From contig NC_087072.1 of the NCBI RefSeq assembly GCF_026151205.1, forward strand, positions 10,950,169 to 11,014,168: a stretch of 64,000 nucleotides of DNA, given 5' to 3'. Positions 41,301 through 50,537 of the stretch are shown one piece after another. The notes under the pieces are model-generated. The model did no database searches, was not told where the DNA came from, and worked only from the letters and a program-made list of their open reading frames with translations. Position 1 is the stretch's first letter; each line of letters opens with the position of its first letter. Origin of the DNA: Bolinopsis microptera (Eukaryota > Ctenophora > Tentaculata > Lobata > Bolinopsidae). Both the position numbers and the translations under genes were made by a program.

Positions 41301-44300
41301 TTACAATATCCTCTTCAGAATCTGTGGAAACTTGATAAGTACTAGTGGAGGAAAGTTCATGCAATAAATTATCTAAATAGTACTTCTTGCAGACAAAAGA
41401 AACATTATTACTCGCTTTGTCTACGCTAGTCATAATAAAATGTTCTTTTAGGACATTAAGGTCCTCAAACTCCGAGGAAATAACAGTCTGATTCCGCTTA
41501 CAAAATATCTTAGAGGAAAAAATCTTGGGTTTAAGAGTATCTAAAACTATGGCTCGCCAACCATCAAATAATTTAGTGCTGACACTGTACTTAGTTGCCA
41601 GACTTTTAATATATCTATGTAAGTCTGATTTAACACTCCTAAAAATAGCAAACCTATTTTTGTAAACTGGTTCAATAAAAGTGTAACCTTTCTTAAATAA
41701 TTTTCTAAGTTTATTATTCTTAACAATATCTACGTTCCCAGTGATAACATGCCCGACACTCGGGTTGATGAAATCACTGTAATGACTACAAAAACAATTA
41801 ACATTAGAGATAGGCTCATTATTTAAAACATGTTCCTTATAATTGGTAACATCAGCACGGATTGACTTCTCATATTTAAAACAGGTCGAGAATCTAAACT
41901 GAGGATTACTGAATTTCTTACTGAGATCCTTAAACGGAAATACTTTCATAGCGTCAGAATCAATAGAAGGCAGCAATCTTTGTTCCCGGATTTCAACTTC
42001 AAACCGTACATTGCTCGTAGCATTAGTAATTAGACCAATATGTGTAATCGTTCGTCGTACAAAGTGTGCACGTGTGCTACGCGCGCCTGAAGCGATATAT
42101 CGTACGTGGTTACACAACGCAGCCATGTAGTGACTGTCAATGAGAAACAGACGTTGGCGCGTCAACTGTCTAGACATATGTCTAGACGCTTCATGTTTCG
42201 CGCGTATTTTGTATTTCCAGGTCTTAACTTCATAAAAATTGGACTGCGCGAAACACAAAAAAATACATAGAACAATCATATATTCTGGCCTTATAACTAT
42301 TTATGAATAACTCACATCCAAGCACTTGGTGTACGTCTGCTCAGAGTCGTATCGTTTCATTCCATGACTACCGATTTGTACATTAGCAACCTTCCCGCCA
42401 ATATCATGCCAGAATCTGTAATATATACTCAAAATAATATTTACATTTAAGGATTTTGTTAATTGAATGCTGTTTGTTTATTGGATTTATAAAATTTGTT
42501 GATGAATTCTATTGCAATAGTACACATTTTTTTCTTATTCCAGATTCCCATAATAGTTTATCAAATTCATAATTCACCCTTCAACAAATTCCATGTTTGT
42601 TGACACCGGTGAACGTGATGGTCTTCATAGAGCTTAAAAAACCGTTTACAGATGGCGGCCCCTTCAGAACGTCACCAACGATATGAGGGTGGTGTCAGAA
42701 ATACCAAAGTAGGGAGAAATCTTAGGAGCGGGGATAGAGTTTCTCAAACAATATAAGAAGGAAACAAGCCCTGAACCAAATATCATTCTCTATTGCAATA
42801 AATCTACAACTATGTCTTTCAACTTCGATTACCCTTACGTCTCCAGCTATAACCTTCAATGGGAATCAGCCATCAGTGGACTCGAAACTCCTCCCCTCAC
42901 CCCACTCTACACAACTCCTGTATACTATCCAACTGTACCTCTTCAGCAACTACCTCTCCTCACCAATCACCTCTCTCACTACTCTAGCCCTCCATCAACA
43001 CCTGTACAGACTCCAGACTACCTACCTGCTGTTCCCCTCCAACTGAATAGTTCGTCTCCTACTTCAAACAGCTGTAGCTACACCCAACATTGTGACAATG
43101 CTATCCCTGCAACCCCTGCCTATTTCACCGACATCTACAATACAGCTCAACTACCTTATACCCCGGTCTTGGAAACTGTATCCAGAACTGCTCCTCAGAG
43201 GTTCTCACCTTATCAGAGATCAAGGAGGGTTTCCCCTAAACTGAAGACGGTCTCTCAACAGGTACCTTCTTATCCTTTAACTCCTGTCTCCACTCCTCCT
43301 GCGACCATCTCTTTTGGAACAAGCAGCTTCCTCGAGTCCCTCTCTTTTGGAACAAGCAGCCTCTTCAATCACTGAAATGAATCCTATACACTCAACGTTT
43401 CCATCACTTTCTGCAGTGACACCAACTCCAGTCCTAAAACCTTTGGTAAGGAAAAGAAAAGCTCGAACTGAAATGACGGACCACCAGAAGACTCAACTGG
43501 AACTAGTATTTTCTATCTACAAGTACCTGGGACATGATATCAGAACTAAAGTAGCGGAAGAAGTTGGATTACCGGAGAAGACTGTGCTGTACTGGTTTCA
43601 GAACAGACGAGCAAGGGAGAAGAAGGCACAAAAAAACTCTCCTCAGTGAGAAGATATGGAATCTTGGGATAATCCCGAATATTAGAGATGATTTGATTAT
43701 TATGTTATTGAATTTATAATTATATTGAATTTAATACCCAAAAGAATGTTATACTGGTAGAGTTAAAACCTAAAGTACCTGATTTAGGTTATAAACATGG
43801 ATGTGAAATTAAAAATATGAAACCTAACCTTGCATAGATATCTAAGCATCTTTTCCCTGTATCAGTGATTGACTCCTCAAAATGAAGTACGTAGTAATTT
43901 CCATCTTTTGTAATTGGCTTCAAAATTTGCTGTAAATATTTAAAGTTAATAAACAAATTAAACTGGCAGTTGATTAGAATTCACTGTTAATCAATCAGTA
44001 TTTTATTTAAATGATCATCAATTAAAGCTATACCTCTAAAAGATATGGGTTGATTCCCTTGTTGATTTCATACTTCAGCTTGCTTCGTCCGACAACGATA
44101 TTCTTCGCTATCTTAGAGTCAACGAACATGGCCGAAAACAAATCTGGTGATATAAAAATAATAACAAAAGAATAGATTCAAAGCTGAAAATTTCGCACAG
44201 TCCAATTAAGAAGTTTAGTAAGAAATTATACGGAGATTTTGAGAATCTCACCAGTATTGTTAGCAGTATGGTATGGGTACCCGGCTGCTGCTACTTGTAA

Positions 44301-44992
44301 ACACCACAATATCTCAGCTCTTTCTGTCAAATCTGCCTTTGCTTCAGTACTAGCCGAGATGTCTCTGCTTGCTACTCTTCCATCTGGGTGGAAATTGTTG
44401 CGAAAGGCTTGGGGACTGGCATTTGCATTGTAAAATCCAAACATAACATTTCTGTAACCCAGTGGAAATGTAATTTTGTTGATAATATCCTAAGTTCAAA
44501 ATGTTTATAATTATAAGAAAACAATCGAATTATAGTGAAATCAAAATTATGGGAGTAGGTTCAGCTAATCCTAGCTGCTAACCCCTTTTGTAATTCATGA
44601 TAAACTGATGGGATTCCAGATCAGTGTGGATGAGCAGGGCCTCCAAACCATCCCTCCTTATGTTTATATAACACTGACAGTACTGACAGTAAGCCTCGTC
44701 AGTACTTCTTCCTCTCGACACCCAGGAGAGTTGAGGGTTCTCTTTCCAGGACGCATCGTACTGGTAACCTGTGAGATTAATTTCTATCACAATAATAATT
44801 CCCTGTTTTCTGTAGTTTGATCTGCCGAAACCGTAAAGACAAAGTCGAACTTTTTACTATGAAATAATATTTTGAAGTTACCAAAGACGCAAAAATATAT
44901 GAAATCGCAGAATTATCTAAGGCTCACTGTCACAGCCGTGGCATACTTTGAGAACCGGACCCATTGGGCCCTCTTGGCTTCGCTCCAGACAT
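35301..44992 (-). CDS. hAT-transposase-derived zinc-finger protein, 15 exons, probably domesticated
   Basis: Exons: 44947-44992 (ATG), 44583-44768, 44252-44383, 44034-44143, 43829-43929, 42316-42415, 39581-39655, 39368-39469, 37724-37944, 37296-37585, 37037-37170, 36688-36817, 36438-36553, 36153-36272, 35301-35537. Phases agree at every join, giving about 699 codons. The N-terminus has a BED/U1-like finger (YDASWKENPQLSW ... AYCQYCQCY ... HTDLESH, C-x2-C and H-x5-H). The rest follows the order of hAT-like proteins: an ADLTERAEILWCLQVAAAGY helix, the FARFWHD-type segment, LHVVANWGLEDLVYDL, a FLRSVGKVLEDFMDSS...IHVLSGAVSTLIKD segment, and EEWDLYQ. Positions where I would expect catalytic Asp read HFEESITD and VSTHRTGG, so activity is probably lost. 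The many introns support a host gene. Likely nuclear and DNA-binding; function unknown. Confidence 0.78.
35562..35977 (-). mobile_element. tRNA-derived SINE, copy 2, with (ATAAG)n tail
   Basis: Head on the minus strand GGCCAGGTAGCGCAGTTGGT, degenerate B box GAGTTCTAATCC, body shared with 30650-31000 (CGAAGAAAGTGTGGCATAG; GAGAAATCGGGTGTGAGGGT), and a 3' tail of ATAAG repeats at 35562-35582. Inserted in the intron between hAT-derived exons 36153-36272 and 35301-35537. The better-preserved tail suggests the younger copy. Confidence 0.85.
38813..38888. repeat. Short inverted repeat (hairpin)
   Basis: AGTTGTGACGTTATAGCGAC and its near-complement GTCGCTATAATGTCACAACC flank a loop of about 30 bases. 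Intronic; possible MITE remnant. Confidence 0.6.
40135..42279 (-). CDS. Retroelement reverse transcriptase, uninterrupted 714-codon ORF, no endonuclease domain
   Basis: A single ORF in the intron between hAT-derived exons 42316-42415 and 39581-39655, same strand. Core motifs in order: MHMLPKFHKPTLDFRYIAAG (LPK.HK...R.I), SFDFKKLYTNLPHDKL (palm motif A with the first Asp), VIGIPMGCDCASQVADLFLY (motif B), and ASRYIDDL (motif C, YxDD-type). This LPK-HK / SFD..L(Y/F)TN / GIPMG / Y-DD order is like Penelope-type and related non-LTR elements. A Cys-rich start to the conserved region (CFCSHYSDF...GHVITGNVDI) precedes it. No GIY-YIG, AP-endonuclease, RNase H, integrase or gag is seen. It could be endonuclease-deficient or 5'/3'-truncated. 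No long terminal repeats found. Lack of stops suggests recent activity or selection. Confidence 0.8.
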   Translation of the reverse strand: MIVLCIFLCFAQSNFYEVKTWKYKIRAKHEASRHMSRQLTRQRLFLIDSHYMAALCNHVRYIASGARSTRAHFVRRTITHIGLITNATSNVRFEVEIREQRLLPSIDSDAMKVFPFKDLSKKFSNPQFRFSTCFKYEKSIRADVTNYKEHVLNNEPISNVNCFCSHYSDFINPSVGHVITGNVDIVKNNKLRKLFKKGYTFIEPVYKNRFAIFRSVKSDLHRYIKSLATKYSVSTKLFDGWRAIVLDTLKPKIFSSKIFCKRNQTVISSEFEDLNVLKEHFIMTSVDKASNNVSFVCKKYYLDNLLHELSSTSTYQVSTDSEEDIVRKHVQFCQKFKIPVNDLSVPFMHMLPKFHKPTLDFRYIAAGVKSSTKVLSKILSGVFKLLGTTLKYLDNFNFKFLNASGYWIVDNKDRVTSNLNYLNNACSAKSVYSFDFKKLYTNLPHDKLIEKLSSLIKLCFEEKKLDFININDQFKARWSGVNKTKWSFTCSDLIDMFKFLMDNIYVKFRGVIYRQVIGIPMGCDCASQVADLFLYWYEHNYITLQVKNKNPVVHTLKHASRYIDDLTTPNINNKTVDIICNDIYPAELKIIVTNSSNLSTTFLDLDINILNNRFYTKLYDKRRDFSFKVVTFPNLRSNVPVKPSYGVFVGELYRICKSSSVVTEFIHDVKLLIDKLITQNFERKILHRYLKLFINSQPACILRHWHIFTVNDFM
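42750..42758 (+). promoter_or_regulatory. Possible TATA box of the homeobox locus
   Basis: AATATAAGA lies about 55 bp before the ATG at 42812. It is only a sequence resemblance. Confidence 0.3.
42812..43375 (+). CDS. Pro/Ser/Thr/Tyr-rich N-terminal ORF of a split homeobox locus
   Basis: 187 codons from ATG (MSFNFDYPYVSSYN...) to TGA at 43373. Low-complexity, rich in Pro, Thr, Ser, Tyr and Leu with repeated TPPLTP / STPVQTP-like blocks, as in activation or linker regions of homeodomain factors. Its last 30 codons contain a 33-bp direct duplication (43308-43340 and 43341-43373; SFGTSSFLESL / SFGTSSLFN). The homeodomain ORF overlaps its end in the +1 frame. Intronless and nested antisense in an intron of the hAT-derived gene. 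No splice pair with correct phase joining the two ORFs was found. Most likely the 5' half of one gene with a +1 frame disruption between 43281 and 43373. Confidence 0.6.
   Translation: MSFNFDYPYVSSYNLQWESAISGLETPPLTPLYTTPVYYPTVPLQQLPLLTNHLSHYSSPPSTPVQTPDYLPAVPLQLNSSSPTSNSCSYTQHCDNAIPATPAYFTDIYNTAQLPYTPVLETVSRTAPQRFSPYQRSRRVSPKLKTVSQQVPSYPLTPVSTPPATISFGTSSFLESLSFGTSSLFNH
43377..43649 (+). CDS. Divergent homeodomain protein (3' ORF of the split locus)
   Basis: From ATG at 43377, one base after the upstream TGA, to TGA at 43647: 90 codons. The homeodomain spans about residues 24-83: basic RKRKART arm, helix 1 TDHQKTQLELVFSIYKYL, helix 2 IRTKVAEEVGL, and helix 3 VLYWFQNRRAREKK with the invariant W48, F49, N51 and R53. 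Gln is at position 50 and an unusual Tyr at 47, a base-contacting site usually Val, Ile or Thr. The frame stays open upstream to a TAA at 43278, so codons before the ATG could also be read. It lacks features placing it in ANTP, PRD, POU or TALE classes with confidence. Predicted nuclear DNA-binding regulator. Confidence 0.85.
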   Translation: MNPIHSTFPSLSAVTPTPVLKPLVRKRKARTEMTDHQKTQLELVFSIYKYLGHDIRTKVAEEVGLPEKTVLYWFQNRRAREKKAQKNSPQ

Positions 44993-47196
44993 TCTAATTT
45001 ATATGATATAGCCTCAATCCCTCAGTCGTGTCAATTATTTACATTTCATCGCAACCCTGAGTAATAATATTTAGTTTATATAAATATGTATTTAGGATGG
45101 CAGTGAAGATGGAAAAGTGGTAACAATATTATCAAGTTAATAAACAAATATATTATTTTTTGTTATTTTAGGGGTTCTTGAAACACATATAAAATAATAC
45201 GAACGGTTTTATAATCACAGCCAGTTTCGCGCCTAAAATAACGCGCGAACATGGTTGTTCATTTCATTTGCTCTCGAACATTCAAGTACCTACTTGAGTA
45301 CGTACTTAAGACGTCACACGCAGTTTGGCGCGCGTTTCTTGGAAATGCGCGAGTATCGGTCACGTTTTATTGGAGTGTCAGTCACGTACCGTGTAAATCA
45401 CGTGATAATCGAAATAATTTTCGCGTGACCTTTAGTCGCGCCATTTGTCGTCCTGGCACCTTGCCGAATGCCGATTTAGCGAGCTGTACCCTCTGAGTTC
45501 ATTTAATTATTTCTAACTTTATGTTTGTAGGATTGGAATTCAACTTAAATTTATTGGTTTTCGGTTAGATCGCATTGAGTTGAGCTCGACTTTCGAAAGA
45601 TAGATTGAAAAAGTAATTGGTCATTTCCCGAATATAAACTGCTTTGTGTTTAACGAAAATGAAAACTTTTGTTGATGTGGTGCAAAACTTGTCAGAAGGG
45701 GACAAAAACCTTCAACCCCATAATATGTGCCTGACGACAACTTTAATTTTGAAAGGGGAAGAGATAGGGGGAATCTGCACGCTTATTCTAATATCACAAT
45801 TGGCATGTAAAACAAACAACTGAAACTGAACAGCAGAACAAAATTCCAATTAAGTAAAAGGTATATCGTGGTACATCGATACACATTTAGCACATATGTC
45901 TCAATAGAGCTTTATAACTATAAACATGACTTTACACATCTCCAAGCTAAGGGTGGTCGTGATCAACTAAAAGTAAGCATGACTCCATAATTCTAAAACT
46001 GGCAATGAATCAACAACGATACGCCGGGCCTTGTCGTGTGCTGGTATAGCAATAAAAATCCTAAAAATCACGACCTGACCAAATCTATAAATAGACTCCA
46101 TGTAGACACAGGTCGAGATTCATGAATCAGTACTGTCGTATCATGCTCACAGGACAGCTATACCCACAAAGCTCACGGAATCACTTGCTTTGCTTGTAAT
46201 CTAAACTGATTTCATTTTGTCTTGTATGTGAAGAAATTCGGCAACTGTTCGTGATCGGGGTTGTCACTCGATGAAGGCACCATTTCGTAGGAGGTAAGTG
46301 GAGTGAATCTTAGTCCTGCATACAACTTGTTCTTTGGGAATAATCATAGTTAATTATTTAGTTTACGGGCATTCTCTATAGCAAAAATATTAGTTGCGGA
46401 AAGATGTTACGGTACGTTTCACCTCGAAATTTTACCCAAAAACTCATTTTTCATATTCATTTTCACCAAAAAGGAATACCACGGGAGTATCCTCCTGGCA
46501 TTGTTCGTTATAATACAAATTCATACAGCATCACAAATCACAACTCACAATTCATTCTCATTCAAAAAGGCTGAAATTAGAGGAGAATTCTCCTCGAAAA
46601 TCATCGCAACTGATATTTAGCAAACCAAAAACATTTGAAATTTGGCCATTGAAACATGAACCATTTTGGATTACTTTCTGCATTCGGTCACTTCAATGTT
46701 CTAAAACAATATTTTATCATTAACTTGGACACTTAAAAGTTTTGGTTCAAAACTGACACGTTGTGTACCACATAAGAGGTCTCTGTTTTCGTTGAACACA
46801 AAGCTGGAAGCAGTTTCTAATCGGGGAAATAGCCAATTTTTCCGTTCTCGTGAATTTCGAAGACAAATAAATTCCTGAGAAAATTACTTAATAAATTATA
46901 TTTGTGCGATGTATTTGAAAATGGGACGAAAGATTGCCGCCATGTTTCAGTAGTAGACAAAGTAAGCCGAACGAGGGGTCCCAGTCCACGGATCAGGTTT
47001 GTGGCTCATCATTCAACTTAACCAGGACAATTACTACATTTGGATTTTAAAGTCTTGAGAGACGTAAACTTTAAAAAGTGCTAATTCTGATATTCTTGCC
47101 GAAAGGAATTAAAATATCTAAGCACAATTAAATGCTTGGAAACAAGTTTTCCCTTGTTATGTTACAAGTAGAAAGTAACTTTCCGATTATTTACGG
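44993..47196. other. Intergenic DNA upstream of the hAT-derived gene
   Basis: Includes a locally CpG-rich patch at about 45225-45480 (GCGCG, CACGTG, GACGTC motifs) that could serve as a promoter region. A possible small first exon ending AGGAG/GTAAGT lies at 46272-46294 (ATG at 46272) but was not tied to a downstream exon. Confidence 0.35.
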
Positions 47197-50100
47197 ACAC
47201 GTTCATTGAAGTTTGAGGATATTGGTAAATATTAGTGACCCTACTGAATGGCACGAAGATTTAAAATGTGTCACACTATGAAATTATATAAACCCTCTTT
47301 GCCTAGGATAATCGTTTTATCCTCTAGATAAACTTTGTCGCATAACGATATCTTTATCAGACGATAAGATATCGCTTAAATGCGGCCGGCAGTAAGTTGT
47401 AAACTTTGTCACACTATAAAAACGTGGCAGAGTTTATATGGACCCCTTGTTGCCGTGTTTGACCAAATTTTCAAATTTCCAATTCATAGGATAGTTGCAT
47501 ATGACTATTATCTACATATTTAGCGACTTTTTTCGTTAAATGGTAGCACCATGTAAACTCCGTCACACATTTAAGAAATTTATATGAGGGATGTTTATGA
47601 CATCCTGACAAGAAATGCCGAATAGTCTAGCATATTTTTGTGCGCTGAATGTGTTTGGAATTGTTCACATATTTCATTGTTGTAGGCAAATAAAAATACA
47701 GAAGGCAGAAATAGGTAAACTTTGTCACATACATTTGTATGATATCTCAACATGTGTGAAATTGAAATATTAGTATACCAACTTAAACACCCTATATTAC
47801 GTACTATGGATCAATTAACAATATTTCAACCACACACCGGTCATATAAATTATTATATGGCAGTGATATGTTAACATTGGCAAAATTTCAACACCTGAAC
47901 AATATTATAACTTTATTTGCTCTTTGTTGGCAAAATAACTAGTTTATCGACATAGGTATGGTGATAAAGTAACATTATAAGATTATATCCTAATCGAGGT
48001 ATGATTCTTCAAAATAGGGGCAAGAAATATAAATTTCGTCACATCAGCCATTGCTTTAGTTAGATAGATTTTCTTTCTTATCAACAGTCCTTATTATAGT
48101 TGGAATGGATTTATACAGGAAATATAGAAACACATGCCAATTTTGTATCACATTAAAATTATACCGTTGGGGCAGGAAAAGTAAATTTCGTCACATTTCA
48201 GTAACTTAGTCAAATTAAACTCAGCATTGTTAAACTTGAGTTCTAATTTGCTGAACAATAACCAACCAATAAATCCTGGAAGAACATCGAATTTTAACCG
48301 AGGTATAGTTCTTCAAAATAGGGGCAAGAAATGTAAATTTCGTCACATACGTCATTTTAAAATTTATATAGCTTTTCTTATATATCAACAGTCCTTATTA
48401 TAGTTGGAATGGATTTATACAAGAAATGTAGAAACCCATGCCAATTTTTCGTCACATTGAAATTATACTGTTGGGGCAGGAAAAGTGAATTTCGTAACAT
48501 TTCAGTAACTTAGTAAAATTAAACTCAGCATTGTTAAACTTGAGTTCTAATTTGCTGAACAATAACCAACCAATAATTCCTGGAAGAACATTGAATTCTA
48601 ACCGAGGTATGGTTCTTCAAAATAGGGTCAAGAAATGTAAATTTCGTCTCATACGTCATTGTAAAATTTAGATACAATTTCTTTCACTTGAACAGTCCTA
48701 ATTATAGTCTGAAATGATAAATACAGAGATACAGGAAATATAAAAACCCAAATAAATTAATTCAATTTAAATTTATCACAGATCATAGTAACATACTGAA
48801 GTGTAGCACAGTTTAACTACCATACTATAAGTTACATCTTGATGCAAGGTAGTAAAGCCAAAGTATCTTGATTCTTGATGCAAGCGAACTACAGTGGAAT
48901 TCTTATTTAGAACGGCCTTCTTTTACTTGAACATTTACAAATTTAAATTTATCACAGATCATAGTAACAGACTGAAGTGTAGCGCAGTTTTAATACACTT
49001 AAACTACGAGACTACAGATATATATCTTGATACAAGTAAGCAGATATGGAGGAATGTTGAGACCAAATATGATGAGCACAACTGTGGTTAAACTACGAGA
49101 CTACAGATATATATCTTGATACGAGTATGCAGATAAGGAGGAATGTTGAGACCAAATATGATGAGCACAGCTGTCCTTAAATAGCTGCTCCACTTCCAGT
49201 TCACAAACATTCAGTTCTCTTTAAGTTTAGGTTCTTTGTTTAAGACTCTGGGACGATATTTCAACGAATAGTTATTTTTTCATGACTCTCGCCCAGACTG
49301 TATTCATTTAAGGCATCCGCTCCCTTCTTTGATTAACGATAATTATCGTGAACAAAATTAGAGTCTGTTATTTTTCATAAATAGGTATAGTTCTTCAAAA
49401 TAAGGGCAAGAAATGTAAATTTCGTCACATACGTCATTTTAAAATTTAGATAGATTTTCTTTCATATCAACAGTCCTTATTATAGTTGGAATAGATTTAT
49501 ACAAGAAATGTAGAAACCCATGCCAATTTTTCGTCACATTGAAATTATACTGTTGGGGCAGGAAAAGTGAATTTCGTAACATTTCAGTAACTTAGTAAAA
49601 TTAAACTCAGCATTGTTAAACTTGGGTTCTAATTTGCTGAACAATAACCAACCAATAATTCCTGGAAGAACATTGAATTCTAACCGAGGTATGGTTCTTC
49701 AAAATAGGGTCAAGAAATGTAAATTTCGTCTCATACGTGTACGTCATTGTAAAATTAAGATACAATTTCTTTCACGTGAACAGTCCTAATTATAGTCTGA
49801 AATGATTAATACAGAGATACAGGAAATATAAAAACCCATGCCCATTTTATAATGTACGTAATATGTTAATCACAGACTATTTCATTATATAATCATTGTT
49901 TCTAAATTTAACCTATTTACGATGTCGTATCATTTTGTGACGATGTTTACATCAACTGCCCTAAACTTGAATCAATTGTACCCGTGTATCGTCCTTATAT
50001 AGAGTTTTCCCGCCTTCCAAACCAAAATTAGATATAAATGATTTCGGAAATTTACCTAGAATTTCAAATTCCATATAATATGACAGAATTTACATCATTT

Positions 50101-50514
50101 CCCAATAACCAAGTGCATGTATTTGCTAACTTTTCAAAACAACATATTTTAGGGCTATGATTGGCAGAAGAACCATCAAATAATGAGTTGAAAGAGTTTG
50201 AGGACACCTCACAGTAGAAAAGAGGTCTCGTATTCTGAGTGTGACAAAGTTTACGATATATAGATCTTTAAAAAAATGCTTATTGGGCAGCTATGGTAAA
50301 CAATGTCACAAAAATGTGACATTTTTTACATTATAGTACCTAAAAGCAATACATTTTATTTCTGAGCAGTGCATATGGGAGTATGGGTCACGTGGCTAAT
50401 GTTCAGAACTTATGAACACGCTAGATTGATTGATGCTAAAATTGAGCCACTATCGTCGAAAACGCTATTTTAAAGAAATTTACCAATATCCCCAAACTTC
50501 AATGAACGTGTCCT
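47197..50514. mobile_element. 3.3-kb foldback-type element with periodic GTCACA motifs
   Basis: Ends are inverted copies: GGACACGTTCATTGAAGTTT then GAGGATATTGGTAAAT on the left, and its near-complement at 50478-50514. Flanks TTAC / TTAA suggest a TTAA target. The interior repeats a block of about 305 bp (starts near 48000, 48298, 48603, 49382 and 49687) carrying TAAATTTCGTCACA. Looser versions of this motif recur at 47400, 47550, 47718 and, inverted, at 50238. An 88-bp tandem pair lies at 49000-49175. No transposase ORF. Confidence 0.7.
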
Positions 50515-50537
50515 TAAATGAATAAACATTATTGCAG

